Source: Lutibacter sp. B2
GTDB taxonomy: Bacteria > Bacillota > Clostridia > Peptostreptococcales > Thermotaleaceae
Direction of reading: 5' to 3'
Assembly (NCBI GenBank): GCA_015686845.1
Contig: JADPRS010000001.1
Span: 124,001 to 188,000, forward strand
Length of the DNA: 64,000 nucleotides
The notes under the pieces are model-generated. The model searched no databases. It was not told the origin of the DNA and saw only the letters and a list, made by a program, of their open reading frames with translations. Below, one piece after another: positions 33,369 through 42,927 of the stretch (position 1 is its first letter; every line of letters begins with the position of its first letter). Made by a program: the position numbers and the translations under genes.

Positions 33369-35648
33369 TTATACTAGAACTATTTTTCCATCTTCTACAT
33401 TCACTTTGATATGATTACCTTCTTTAAATCTATTTTGAAGATATGCTTCCGCAATTTCGTCTTCAATATATCGTTGAATCGTTCTTCTTAAAGGTCTAGC
33501 ACCATATTTATCATCATATCCCTTTTCTAATATAAATTCATTTACTTCCTCTGAAATTTCTATGGTCATATCTTTTTCCTTTACTTCATCCATTACTTCT
33601 TTCATCATTAAATCTATAATTTGACGAAGCTGTCCTTTCGTAAGACTAGTAAATACTATGGTTTCATCTATTCTATTTAAAAATTCTGGTCTAAATATTT
33701 TTCTTAATGCCTCTTTCATTTCATTTTCCAAATCACTATAAGTATCCTTACCAAAACCTATTTGACTTGATTTAAAATTAGTTCCTGCATTGGATGTCAT
33801 AATAATTACAGTATTTTCAAAAGAAACAACTCTACCTTGACTATCTGTCAATCTTCCATCTTCAAGAATCTGCAAAAGCATATTAAACACATCTACATGT
33901 GCTTTTTCAATTTCATCTAAGAGAATAACAGAATAAGGCTTTCTTCTTACCTTTTCAGTAAGTTGCCCGCCTTGATCATATCCTACATATCCTGGAGGTG
34001 CTCCAATCAACTTCGAAACCGTATGTTTCTCCATATATTCAGACATATCAACCCTGATCATAGCTTCTTCGCTTCCAAAAAGCTCATACGCAAGTGCTTT
34101 TACTACTTCTGTTTTTCCAACGCCTGTAGGTCCTACGAAAATAAATGAAGCAGGCTTTTTCTTTTTTCTAAATCCTGCACGATTACGTCTTATTGTTTTA
34201 GATAAACTTATAATGGCTTCATCTTGCCCTATAATTCTTGTATGTAATCGTTCTTCCAAAGTTAATAACTTCTCAGCTTCCTCTTCCGTAATCTTTTGTA
34301 CTGGAATTTTAGTCCAAGCCTCGATTACAAAGGCAACATCTTCTATCGTAATTTCTACATTACTAGATTTTTCTTGAATTTCATTCATTTTTTCATTAAT
34401 TTTAAATTCACTCATTTTACATTGAGCAATTTTTTCATAATTATTATCCATTGCTGCAGTTTCTTTCTCTTCTTGAATTTTTTTCAACTCTTCTTTTAAT
34501 GCTTCCAACTCTATAAGCCCTTCATTTTTTAAATTTGCTCTGGAACCAGCTTCATCAATTACATCTATTGCTTTATCTGGTAAAAATCTTTCTGTTATAT
34601 ACCTTTCCGATAAATGAACAGTGGCTTTTATTACTTCATCAGATATTTTTACTTCATGATACTCTTCATAATAGTTTTTTATACCATTTAAGATTTCTAT
34701 GGTTTCTTCAATAGTAGGTTCTTCAACGAGTACAGGTTGAAATCTTCTTTCTAGTGCTCCATCTTTTTCTATATGCTTTCTATATTCTTCAATCGTCGTT
34801 GCACCAATTACTTGTATTTCACCCTTAGCAAGCGCAGGCTTTAAAATATTAGCAGCATTCATAACGCCTCCATGAACCTCTCCTGCGCCCATAATGTTGT
34901 GAACCTCGTCAATAACTAAGATAATATTGCCACATTCTGTAGCTTCTTTTATGATGGATTTCATACGCCCTTCAAACTGTCCTCTAAATTGTGTTCCTGC
35001 CACAACAGCTGTTAAATCCAAAAGATACACTTCTGCATCAAACAATTTAGTCGGTACCTGTTTTTCAACAATTCTTACAGCCAAACCTTCCGCTATTGCT
35101 GTTTTTCCAACACCAGGTTCACCAATTAATATAGGGTTATTTTTCGTTCTTCTGTTTAAAATTTGTACTGCCCTATCGATTTCTCTATTCCTTCCAATAA
35201 TCTTATCAACTTCCTTATTCTTAGCCTTTTCTGTTAAATTCACACCATATGTATCTAAATGTTTTTTCTTGTTTTTAAACTTTTCATTTTTTTTCTTATC
35301 CTTTACATCTTCATTTGTATTTGAAAAATGGTCTTCTTCGTCTATTTGGTCCTCTTCATAATCCGTATCTTTCATTTTGGGAAATGCACCCTTTAAAAAG
35401 TTCGTAAACATATTGTCTTTACCTAATTCGTCCTTATCTATATCTTGAAACACATCACCCATTTGTTCTGTTAAATTCTCAATATCTTCTATACTCATAC
35501 CCGCTTGCTTCATCAATTGATCTACTACTGGGATCCCTATTTTCTTTGCACATTCCATGCAATAGCCTTTAATCTCCGATTTTTCACTCTCTCCTTGTGA
35601 CGTAAATACGATTGCTAAGTTTTTCTTACAAATAGAACACATCTGCAT
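33369..35648 (-). CDS. clpE: ClpE-like Clp protease ATPase
   Basis: 759-residue AAA+ unfoldase. The N-terminus has a zinc-ribbon pair, CSIC and CMEC, instead of Clp_N repeats, which is the ClpE layout. An acidic/basic linker (about 60-135) follows, then AAA-1 (GEPGVGKT, ILVIDEVHNIMG), a UVR-like coiled-coil (EELKKIQEEKETAAMDNNYEK) and AAA-2 (GPTGVGKTE, VILLDEIEKAH). The IGF tripeptide (SSQIGFGKD) that docks to ClpP is present, so it should work with ClpP encoded elsewhere. The start is ATG 35648 (MQMCSICK), with TTGGAGATG before it. A CtsR box was not found. Confidence 0.9.
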   Translation of the reverse strand: MQMCSICKKNLAIVFTSQGESEKSEIKGYCMECAKKIGIPVVDQLMKQAGMSIEDIENLTEQMGDVFQDIDKDELGKDNMFTNFLKGAFPKMKDTDYEEDQIDEEDHFSNTNEDVKDKKKNEKFKNKKKHLDTYGVNLTEKAKNKEVDKIIGRNREIDRAVQILNRRTKNNPILIGEPGVGKTAIAEGLAVRIVEKQVPTKLFDAEVYLLDLTAVVAGTQFRGQFEGRMKSIIKEATECGNIILVIDEVHNIMGAGEVHGGVMNAANILKPALAKGEIQVIGATTIEEYRKHIEKDGALERRFQPVLVEEPTIEETIEILNGIKNYYEEYHEVKISDEVIKATVHLSERYITERFLPDKAIDVIDEAGSRANLKNEGLIELEALKEELKKIQEEKETAAMDNNYEKIAQCKMSEFKINEKMNEIQEKSSNVEITIEDVAFVIEAWTKIPVQKITEEEAEKLLTLEERLHTRIIGQDEAIISLSKTIRRNRAGFRKKKKPASFIFVGPTGVGKTEVVKALAYELFGSEEAMIRVDMSEYMEKHTVSKLIGAPPGYVGYDQGGQLTEKVRRKPYSVILLDEIEKAHVDVFNMLLQILEDGRLTDSQGRVVSFENTVIIMTSNAGTNFKSSQIGFGKDTYSDLENEMKEALRKIFRPEFLNRIDETIVFTSLTKGQLRQIIDLMMKEVMDEVKEKDMTIEISEEVNEFILEKGYDDKYGARPLRRTIQRYIEDEIAEAYLQNRFKEGNHIKVNVEDGKIVLV

Positions 35649-35696
35649 ATATATCATCTCCAAACTCTCATGTTTAAATAAAATTATTTTTATTAC

Positions 35697-35705
35697 AGTA
35701 TAACA
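35697..35705 (-). promoter_or_regulatory. Candidate extended -10 promoter of clpE
   Basis: On the minus strand TGTTATACT matches an extended -10 element (TGnTATACT) about 50 bases before the clpE start; no strong -35 is seen. Confidence 0.4.
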
Positions 35706-35867
35706 TATTTGTATATATATTGAGAAAAAAGTCCTCTATACTATTTTTCCATACTTGTTTTTTTATATGTATATATTGTTCACGAAATATAACAGCTATA
35801 TTTTTTAATAAGGTTCGTGTTTATATAAATAATATTACTAATATTCATATAAAAATTCGTCTAAGTA

Positions 35868-35896
35868 TTGACTCTGAGGTATAAATACATTACTAT
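35868..35896 (+). promoter_or_regulatory. Sigma-A promoter of the guanine-riboswitch transcript
   Basis: TTGACT (35868-35873) and TACTAT (35891-35896), 17 bases apart, about 20 bases before the riboswitch. Confidence 0.7.
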
Positions 35897-35925
35897 TGTA
35901 TAGGCGAACAAACTAAATATAAACT

Positions 35926-35992
35926 TCCATATAATTCGTGTAATAAGGTCACGAAGTTTCTACCAGCTAACCGTAAATTGCCTGACTATGGA
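35926..35992 (+). promoter_or_regulatory. Guanine-class purine riboswitch
   Basis: The aptamer shows the conserved core: P1 CCATA/TATGG, J1/2 TATAAT, P2 TTCGTG/CACGAA with loop GG, J2/3 TTTCTACC, the L3 loop CCGTAAA, and J3/1 GACTATG. The C in GACTATG (position 74 in the usual numbering) marks guanine/hypoxanthine specificity; adenine switches have T there. P3 has one C-C mismatch and a U-G pair. No terminator with a T run follows; a GACTAA/TTAGTC stem just before the AGGGAGG site may hide the ribosome binding site, suggesting translational control. Confidence 0.93.
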
Positions 35993-36035
35993 CTAAAAAA
36001 CGATAGTAAGTCTATTAGTCAAGGGAGGACATCCA

Positions 36036-37394
36036 ATGGAATTAACAAAACAAAAGAACAACACTTCAACTTTAGACCGCATGTTTAAATTAACGGAGAA
36101 CGGTACAAATGTAAAAACAGAAATTATTGCAGGCATTACAACTTTTATGACAATGGCATACATTCTCATTGTTAATCCAAGTATTTTATCATCTACGGGT
36201 ATGGACTTTGGCGCATTATTTACAGCAACAGCATTATCCGCAGTAGTTGCTACATTAGTAATGGCTCTTTATGCAAATCTTCCATTTGCATTAGCACCTG
36301 CCATGGGCCCTAACGCATTCTTTGCTTTTACAGTGGTGAAAAGCATGGGCTATTCCTGGGAGTTAGCTTTAACTGCAGTCTTTTTAGAAGGTATTATATT
36401 CATTCTTCTTACTTTTGTAAATGTCAGAGAAGCCATCATAAATGCCATTCCGTTGGTTCTTAAAAAAGCTGTTTCTGTTGGTATAGGACTTTTCATAGCA
36501 TTTTTAGGTCTTTTTAATGCTGGCATCGTAGTAACAGGTATGTTTCATATGGGTGATGGTAAATTAGATGGTGTTCCCGTAGCACTTGGCCATATTACTT
36601 CTGGTCCAGCTCTATTGGCAGTCATCGGATTAATTATTACAAGTTGCCTACTTGCAAAGAACGTTAAGGGTGCATTACTATTAGGAATACTATCTACAAC
36701 GATCATTGGTATACCTATGGGTGTTACACAATTACCAGAAGGATTAAACTTTATAAGTGCGCCACCATCCTTAACACCTATATTTTTCAAATTTGATTTT
36801 TCAGATATATTTTCTTTGAAAATGCTTACAGTATTGTTTACATTCTTATTCGTTGATATGTTTGATACGGTTGGTACACTTGTTGGTGTTGCCACAAAAG
36901 CAAATATGCTAGATGAAGAAGGAAAAGTGCCTAGAGCAAAAGAGGCATTATTCGCAGATGCAGTTGGAACTACCTTCGGTGCAATTTTAGGTACAAGTAC
37001 TGTAACAACTTTTGTAGAAAGTGCTTCTGGTGTTGCTGATGGAGGTAGAACTGGACTTACCGCACTGTCTACAGCATGTATGTTTGCTTTAGCATTATTT
37101 TTATCTCCATTATTTATAATGATTCCACAAGCCGCTACCGCACCCGCACTAATTTTGGTGGGATTATTTATGATGTCACCTATAAAAGAGATCAATTTTG
37201 ACGACTTTACTGAATCCATTCCAGTTTTTTTAACAATCATAATGATGCCACTTACTTATAGCATTTCAGAAGGTATCATATTTGGTATATTAAGCTTTGT
37301 TATATTAAAACTTGCAACTGGAAAACAAAAAGAATTATCTCCTTTAATGTATGTAATTTCGTTACTATTTATAATAAAAATGATTGTTGGTTAA
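36036..37394 (+). CDS. pbuG: Guanine/hypoxanthine permease, NCS2 AzgA type
   Basis: 452-residue purine transporter with 13-14 helices. Family marks: TEIIAGITTFMTMAYILIVNPSIL, ALAPAMGPNAFFAFTVVKSMGYSWE, FLFVDMFDTVGTLVGVATKAN and GTSTVTTFVESASGVADGGRTGLTAL, the substrate-site region of the AzgA/PbuG group. Guanine or hypoxanthine as substrate agrees with the guanine riboswitch directly upstream, which should lower expression when guanine is plentiful. AAGGGAGG lies 8 bases before the ATG. A terminator follows. Confidence 0.94.
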   Translation: MELTKQKNNTSTLDRMFKLTENGTNVKTEIIAGITTFMTMAYILIVNPSILSSTGMDFGALFTATALSAVVATLVMALYANLPFALAPAMGPNAFFAFTVVKSMGYSWELALTAVFLEGIIFILLTFVNVREAIINAIPLVLKKAVSVGIGLFIAFLGLFNAGIVVTGMFHMGDGKLDGVPVALGHITSGPALLAVIGLIITSCLLAKNVKGALLLGILSTTIIGIPMGVTQLPEGLNFISAPPSLTPIFFKFDFSDIFSLKMLTVLFTFLFVDMFDTVGTLVGVATKANMLDEEGKVPRAKEALFADAVGTTFGAILGTSTVTTFVESASGVADGGRTGLTALSTACMFALALFLSPLFIMIPQAATAPALILVGLFMMSPIKEINFDDFTESIPVFLTIIMMPLTYSISEGIIFGILSFVILKLATGKQKELSPLMYVISLLFIIKMIVG

Positions 37395-37429
37395 AATATA
37401 TTTTCAAAATAAAATACACTTTTAGAATA

Positions 37430-37457
37430 GAAAAACCCTTCTTTAGGGTTTTTTTAA
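37430..37457 (+). terminator. Terminator after pbuG
   Basis: AAAAACCCT and AGGGTTTTT form a stem with a 5-base loop and T run; it also lies at the end of the convergent regulator gene. Confidence 0.85.
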
Positions 37458-37462
37458 TTCTT

Positions 37463-38359
37463 TTACATTTTTAATTCTACAATAATTCCTTCAATAAATT
37501 TTTTCACATTGATTTTTCCACCACAGGATGATTTTCCTCTAGCATAATCCATTTGTTTTCTTACTTCTTTAAAATTAAATAAAACACTGCTATATTTTAC
37601 AAATATTTCATTGCTATAATCTTCTATCCCCAGGTTCGCCAGATTACTTAGTGCTTTGTTCATAGCCCTACGTATCCTTTGCTCTATGGTTCTTGTATTT
37701 AATGACATATCATACACTTCACTATATCTTTCACTTAGCAATACATACAACTGAGACATTTTTTGGTGTAATAAATTATTTCTAGCAATATTGTCTTCCT
37801 CTAACAATATTACGATCATTTCAATAATATCATTGCTTCCTGCCTCTCCATTAACACCTAATTGAGAAAGTATTTTCTTTAGTCTATCCTTGTCAGTAAT
37901 AATACTATTATCTTTTACCCCTGTATATTTTTGAAATTCACTAATACTAGAAAATGCCTTCTCGAAAGATTTGATTACTTGTTGCATTTTTAATCTTTCT
38001 TTTACTTTATCAATTACGGCTCTTACCTCGATCACATTGATGGGCTTATTGATAAAAAACTCAATGCTTTTTGTATATGCTTTTGATATCATTTCTTTAG
38101 AAGTAACTTGAGAAATCATAATAAAGTGTGTATTCATATTACATTCTCTTATTTTAGATACAATTGTTATTCCATCTATTCCAGGCAATAGTAAATCGAT
38201 CAATACAATATCTGGATTTAATTTTTTGATATCTTCAATGGCATCTATTCCATTATCTGCGTCTCCAACTACATCTCCTAAATTAAATTGACATATAATA
38301 TTTTGCAAAACCTTCCTTATACTTTTATCATCATCTACAATATAAAAATTTAAGTCCAT
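37463..38359 (-). CDS. GlnL/YcbB-type response regulator
   Basis: 298-residue response regulator. The receiver domain (about 1-120) shows VDDDKS, the phospho-acceptor D in PDIVLIDLLLPG, and INKPINV with the conserved K. The rest matches the YcbB domain of GlnL: RIRRAMNKALSNLANLGIEDYSNEIFVKYSSVLFNFKEVRKQMDYARG. In Bacillus GlnK-GlnL senses glutamine and controls glutamine uptake and glutaminase genes. The start is ATG 38359, using GGAAGTGA that overlaps the stop of the kinase gene, so the two are translationally coupled. Confidence 0.87.
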   Translation of the reverse strand: MDLNFYIVDDDKSIRKVLQNIICQFNLGDVVGDADNGIDAIEDIKKLNPDIVLIDLLLPGIDGITIVSKIRECNMNTHFIMISQVTSKEMISKAYTKSIEFFINKPINVIEVRAVIDKVKERLKMQQVIKSFEKAFSSISEFQKYTGVKDNSIITDKDRLKKILSQLGVNGEAGSNDIIEMIVILLEEDNIARNNLLHQKMSQLYVLLSERYSEVYDMSLNTRTIEQRIRRAMNKALSNLANLGIEDYSNEIFVKYSSVLFNFKEVRKQMDYARGKSSCGGKINVKKFIEGIIVELKM

Positions 38360-38363
38360 CAAA

Positions 38364-39632
38364 TCACTTCCTTTGCATAATTGAAAATTTAGGAATCCTT
38401 ATGGTAAAAATAGTATTTATATCTTTTCTTGAACACACAATAATACTTCCATTAAAGTGTTTTTCGATTAACTGTTTTACATGGGTTAGTCCAATACCTG
38501 TTGACATTTCACCCGTAAATGCATTAAATTTTGTTGAAAATCCTGGTTCAAAAATCAAATCTACATCTTCTTGTTCTATCCCACTTCCATCATCTATAAC
38601 ATTAAATATACAATCCTCACCTTCTATCACTTGGGTAACCATAATATGGCCATCTTGGTTCATAGCTTCGATTGCATTGATAATAAGATTATTTAAAATA
38701 GATATGAGTGGATAAAATTCCTGGGTTGTAAGATTATTTTCATGTTGAAACTTTAACACAATTTTCTTTTCTGTTATATCCAGTACTTTTTGTGTATTAT
38801 CTCTAATAATTCCAAAGATCTCTTTTATACCCATACAAGAGCTTTTATTTTCTTCTGAAATGGTTTTTTCTATTCCTGTGGCAACTCTCATGTAATCTTT
38901 TTTTATCTCATGAATGTCTTTTGCTACAGACAAAGCATCCTCTTTTAATTCATCCTCTCTTAACTTTTCATACAAAGCATAACTTTTGCTCATTGCATCT
39001 TCAATATCAATGGTTGATTTCCTTAGAAAAAATAACTCTGTTTTTAAATTTGCAATAAACATGACTAACTCCCTATATTTTTTTTCACTTTGCTCCCTAT
39101 TATATCTATTCCTATAGTAAATAATTACATAATAAATATTTACCGTAACCAACGTTCTTAAAATACCTATCATTATAATATATAAAATTTCATTTTCAAA
39201 TGCATAATTTATATTTTCTCTATTTATTGATATTTCCACAACATTTGGAATGGTTTCACAAAACCAAAGAAACAATATACCCAACTGTGGTACTTTTATC
39301 TTTTCTCGAATATCAAATAGTTCAAACATAATTCCAAAAAACATATAAAATATGGCTACCTGATAATACATTCCCAGTACTTGTCCTAGTGTAACTTGTG
39401 GATTACTAATCATATACACAAAACATCTAAACACAAGAACAAATCCACCTACCATATTTGTACCTAATAGAATGGGAATATCTTTAAAATATAAAAGCAT
39501 AAGGGCAAGAACCGTTACACTAAGGGAAAATCTAAAATTGGAATTAAATGGAGTGAAATAAAATTGTCCTGTAAAAGTTGTAAATATACACATAGCCAAA
39601 ATATTTTCCACTTTTTTTCTATCCAAGTTCAA
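38364..39632 (-). CDS. GlnK/YcbA-like sensor histidine kinase
   Basis: 422-residue membrane kinase. About six helices fill residues 1-190; then a coiled segment carries the likely phospho-accepting His in DIHEIKKDYMRVATGIE (about residue 245); the GHKL ATPase domain follows, with ILNNLIINAIEAMNQDG (N box), VIDDGSGIEQ (G1) and STGIGLTHVKQLIEKHF (G2). It is paired and nearly overlapping with the GlnL-type regulator, so a glutamine-responsive role is inferred; the signal itself is not proven. Target genes in the window might be the nearby arginase or glutamate transporter, which is speculation. Confidence 0.88.
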   Translation of the reverse strand: MNLDRKKVENILAMCIFTTFTGQFYFTPFNSNFRFSLSVTVLALMLLYFKDIPILLGTNMVGGFVLVFRCFVYMISNPQVTLGQVLGMYYQVAIFYMFFGIMFELFDIREKIKVPQLGILFLWFCETIPNVVEISINRENINYAFENEILYIIMIGILRTLVTVNIYYVIIYYRNRYNREQSEKKYRELVMFIANLKTELFFLRKSTIDIEDAMSKSYALYEKLREDELKEDALSVAKDIHEIKKDYMRVATGIEKTISEENKSSCMGIKEIFGIIRDNTQKVLDITEKKIVLKFQHENNLTTQEFYPLISILNNLIINAIEAMNQDGHIMVTQVIEGEDCIFNVIDDGSGIEQEDVDLIFEPGFSTKFNAFTGEMSTGIGLTHVKQLIEKHFNGSIIVCSRKDINTIFTIRIPKFSIMQRK

Positions 39633-39737
39633 CAGCTCTCCTCTTTAATAATTACTATTTTTTATATTTTCTTGATATTATATCATTAAATTGGCAAATA
39701 CGGGATAATTTTATCTCCACCTTATAAAATAAATACC

Positions 39738-40076
39738 TCATCCCATATAAAGTCCATCATCGATTTCATAACATATAGCTTTAGAGTTTGTTTCTTTTTT
39801 TACCCACAGTGCTAAATTGATCAATATATTTTTCATTCTTTCCATGTCGTTGAAATAACACATGATCAATTTGGTATCTGTTGTATTTATACTATTTTTT
39901 TCATCCTTCCAATATCCAATACCATCGATCATCGTAGCTCCGCCACTTAAATCAATGAGTGTTCTCAGTACATGATTTAATATTTCATCCATATCAGATT
40001 TAGGAATTTCTTTATTTTTTCCATCTCTTAATGGAATATAAATAATAAATTTATGTGTGAATTTTAATTTAATCAT
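39738..40076 (-). CDS. Uncharacterised 112-residue protein
   Basis: Small soluble protein with an alternating strand-helix pattern: FIIYIPLRDGKNKEIPKSDMDEILNHVLRTLIDLSGGATMIDGIGYWKDE, then a C-terminal helix LINLALWVKKETNSKAICYEID. The TxIxGxGYWxD-like run is shared with small proteins of unknown function in many bacteria. No known domain can be named. AGGGAGT precedes the ATG at 40076. It stands alone between the kinase and the arginase genes. Confidence 0.75.
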   Translation of the reverse strand: MIKLKFTHKFIIYIPLRDGKNKEIPKSDMDEILNHVLRTLIDLSGGATMIDGIGYWKDEKNSINTTDTKLIMCYFNDMERMKNILINLALWVKKETNSKAICYEIDDGLYMG

Positions 40077-40226
40077 AATCTCATACTCCCTCTACTATCA
40101 TTTATATAGATATTATGTACATATATAGTAAGAATATGTTTTTCAAAATTTAAATAAAGACTTTATTTATAAGTTCTATCAGTTTTGTAAAAGATAAACT
40201 TGATTCACCAAATAATAGATTGAATA

Positions 40227-40256
40227 TTTACAAAACATTGAATCATGTGTTAAAAT
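40227..40256 (+). promoter_or_regulatory. Promoter of the arginase gene
   Basis: TTTACA (40227-40232) and TAAAAT (40251-40256) with an 18-base spacer, and TGT directly before the -10 (extended -10). Confidence 0.55.
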
Positions 40257-40296
40257 TATCATATACAAAAATTTCATGAAAATAGAGGTTTTGAAT

Positions 40297-41193
40297 ATGA
40301 ATATTAATCTAATTGGCGTACCACTTTTTTATGGGGCAGATAAAAGAGGCAATGAATATGCTCCACAAAAACTAAGAGAAAAAAATATCATCAATCTTTT
40401 AACAAAACATGGTCATACTGTATATGACTGTGGAAATGTCAACGTTCCACATATTAAAGAAGATAATAAATTTTCTCATCACCCTAAAATGAAATACTTA
40501 AAAACAATCGTAGAAGTAAATACTAATCTTGCTCACTTAGTCGCTTCCTCTTTACACTTTAATTGTTTTCCTCTGATTATTGGAGGGGATCATTCAGTAG
40601 GTCTTGGTAGTATATCGGGTGCCAGTAAAATATACAATAACCTAGCAGTTATATGGTTTGATGCCCATGGTGATTTAAATACCTATGATACTACTTTTTC
40701 AGGAAATGTTCATGGAATGCCTTTATCTTCTGCTATGGGCTTAGGTCATGAGGATTTAGCGAATGTTTATTTTAAAGGAAAAAAAGTCAAACCAGAAAAT
40801 ATTTTTATAATAGGTGCTAGAGATTTAGATTCAGGTGAAAATATGATTATAGAAAATGAAAAAATCAATGTATATTCACCAGAATATATTCGTGAAAAAG
40901 GTATAGAAAATATTTCAAATGATATTATGCAAAAACTCCATAACCGTAATATAGAGGCAATTCACTTAAGCTTTGATTTAGATTTTTTAGATTCTACATT
41001 AGTAGCTGGTACTGGCACACCTGTAAAGGACGGTATGAGTATTAGGGAAGCAAAAACATTTTTCAAAACATTAGCCCAAACAAAACTTATAAAATCTATG
41101 GATTTTGTTGAATTTAATACTTTATTAGATGTAAATGATGCAACTGCTGATATTTCAATAGATTTACTTAATTATATTTTTAAATATCTATAA
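40297..41193 (+). CDS. rocF: Arginase
   Basis: Manganese enzyme that splits arginine into ornithine and urea. The 298 residues contain all ureohydrolase metal motifs: GGDHSVGLG, WFDAHGDLNT and LSFDLDFLD. The run SGNVHGMPLS after DAHGD is the arginase substrate loop, which separates it from agmatinases. The start is ATG 40297, with AGAGG before it, rather than an ATG seven codons earlier. It stands in a nitrogen-related setting with a GlnK/GlnL-like system to its left; no other arginine-degradation genes are in the window. Confidence 0.92.
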   Translation: MNINLIGVPLFYGADKRGNEYAPQKLREKNIINLLTKHGHTVYDCGNVNVPHIKEDNKFSHHPKMKYLKTIVEVNTNLAHLVASSLHFNCFPLIIGGDHSVGLGSISGASKIYNNLAVIWFDAHGDLNTYDTTFSGNVHGMPLSSAMGLGHEDLANVYFKGKKVKPENIFIIGARDLDSGENMIIENEKINVYSPEYIREKGIENISNDIMQKLHNRNIEAIHLSFDLDFLDSTLVAGTGTPVKDGMSIREAKTFFKTLAQTKLIKSMDFVEFNTLLDVNDATADISIDLLNYIFKYL

Positions 41194-41219
41194 AGGCAAG
41201 GGATTGATCCCTCGCCTTA
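41193..41219. terminator. Hairpin between arginase and amidohydrolase genes
   Basis: AAGGCAAGGGAT and ATCCCTCGCCTT pair with one mismatch around two bases. The T run is weak on both strands; the position between convergent genes supports termination. Confidence 0.6.
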
Positions 41220-42830
41220 TTAATTTCCACCAACGATTGTTTTTTCTACTCTTATATCTTTTATACAATCCTTATTAATTTTATATAAATCATCAGAGAG
41301 TACTACAAAATCTGCATACTTACCCACTTCTATACTTCCCTTTAACGCTTCTTCATGAGAAAGATAAGCAGCATTTATAGTAAACATATCAATAGCTTCT
41401 TTGATCTCTACCTTTTCCTCTGGCATCCATCCACTTTTTGGCATTCCCTTCAAGTCTTTTCTAACAACAGCTGTATAAATACCATAGAGAGGATTAAAGC
41501 TTTCGATGGGTGCATCAGAGCTTCCAACACATAGGATTCCTGTATCTATATATTTTTTCCAACAGTAGCTATACTTTAATCGTTCTTTTCCTATTCTATT
41601 TTGTGCAATATCCCAATCTGTATTTAAAAATATAGGCTGAATGTTTGCTATTATATCTAACTTCTTAAACTTATCTAAAATTTCTTTTGTTCCAATCTGA
41701 CAATGAATGATAGATGGTCTAAATCCCTTATTTCTATACATATCATAATGTCTTTCATAGGTTTCTAATATTATTCTCATCGCTCTATCTCCAATAGCGT
41801 GAATGGACATATCAAAATCATTTGTAAAACTTTCATATACCAATTTGTCTAACTCATTTTCTGTCATAAGCATTAACCCTTTGTTCTCTTGATCATCCTC
41901 ATATGGATGATCTAATGCTGCAGTTCTAGAACCAAGAGAACCATCAGAAATAATCTTAATAGGACCAATCCTCAAATTATTAATATTATACCCAGATTTC
42001 ATACCCATTTTATTATATGCATAAATATCCTCTACCCTTGCAACTCTAAGTTGAAGAACAACTCTAATTGGTAGCTTCTTATTCGTAGCTAAATCCTTAA
42101 ATACATGCCACAAAACCTCTTTATCTTCAACAAATGGAAAATCGTCTGTATGGACGGTAGTAATACCTACCTTATCTAAATCCTGACACCCCTTGATAAT
42201 TAGCTCTTTCATTTTATCTTTTTCCTTAATTCCAGGCATTATTTCTGTAACTAAGTCCATGGCATTTTCTCTAAGTATCCCTGTAGGAACACCCTTTTCA
42301 TCTTGATCTATTCTTCCACCCTCAGGAGAAATTGTATTTTCATCAATCTTTGCAATTGCTAAAGCCTTACTATTTACCACACAGATATGGTAACAAGCTC
42401 TAATAAAGTGAATAGGATGCACTGTTGAAATTTCATCTAATAAATATCTATCAGGAAATTTTTTATCATCAAATTTATCTTGATTCCATCCTGAACCAAT
42501 TACCCAGTCTCCTGCTTTAATATTTTTCTCCTTTATAAAATTTCTTACTCTTGTTACTAATTGTTCTCTTGAGGTTACATCATCTAACATAACTTCATAT
42601 AATTTTTTTTGACTATACGCGATTAAATGCATATGGGCATCTGTAAATCCTGGATAAACTGCTTTTCCTTTTAAATCTACAATTTCATCTGCATCATTAT
42701 AATACGGATCAATTTCCTTTGAATTACCGCATTTTATAATTTTTCCATCTTTCACTCCAACAAAATTAATTTCTTCATTTTCATGAAAGAAACTACCGTT
42801 TACAAATAGTTTATCAAATCTTTTTTTCAC
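41220..42830 (-). CDS. Amidohydrolase, YtcJ-like
   Basis: 536-residue metal-dependent hydrolase of the amidohydrolase superfamily. The first metal site is VYPGFTDAHMHL (HxH), the later metal His is in MSIHAIGDRAM and IIHCQIG, and the last catalytic Asp is in CVGSSDAPIESF. The long insert domain and terminal strand (VEVGKYADFVVLS-like, here SIEVGKYADFVVLSDDLY) fit the YtcJ/LAF branch, whose members act on N-substituted formamides or similar amides. No signal peptide; cytoplasmic. Substrate not known. Single-gene unit. Confidence 0.9.
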   Translation of the reverse strand: MKKRFDKLFVNGSFFHENEEINFVGVKDGKIIKCGNSKEIDPYYNDADEIVDLKGKAVYPGFTDAHMHLIAYSQKKLYEVMLDDVTSREQLVTRVRNFIKEKNIKAGDWVIGSGWNQDKFDDKKFPDRYLLDEISTVHPIHFIRACYHICVVNSKALAIAKIDENTISPEGGRIDQDEKGVPTGILRENAMDLVTEIMPGIKEKDKMKELIIKGCQDLDKVGITTVHTDDFPFVEDKEVLWHVFKDLATNKKLPIRVVLQLRVARVEDIYAYNKMGMKSGYNINNLRIGPIKIISDGSLGSRTAALDHPYEDDQENKGLMLMTENELDKLVYESFTNDFDMSIHAIGDRAMRIILETYERHYDMYRNKGFRPSIIHCQIGTKEILDKFKKLDIIANIQPIFLNTDWDIAQNRIGKERLKYSYCWKKYIDTGILCVGSSDAPIESFNPLYGIYTAVVRKDLKGMPKSGWMPEEKVEIKEAIDMFTINAAYLSHEEALKGSIEVGKYADFVVLSDDLYKINKDCIKDIRVEKTIVGGN

Positions 42831-42927
42831 TCCGTTCCCCCCTTTTCAACCACTATTTCTATCTCCTATAGATATTCTATATTTTCATATTGTTACCTCT
42901 TATTTTTTATGCTTTTAAGCACAAAAA

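Noticed and set aside
35781-35819. Second purine riboswitch
   Set aside because: Only P2-like words occur, in swapped order; J2/3, P3 and P1 elements are missing.
36545-37240. 231-codon frame antisense to pbuG
   Set aside because: Complements a well-supported permease and has low-complexity composition; no independent evidence.
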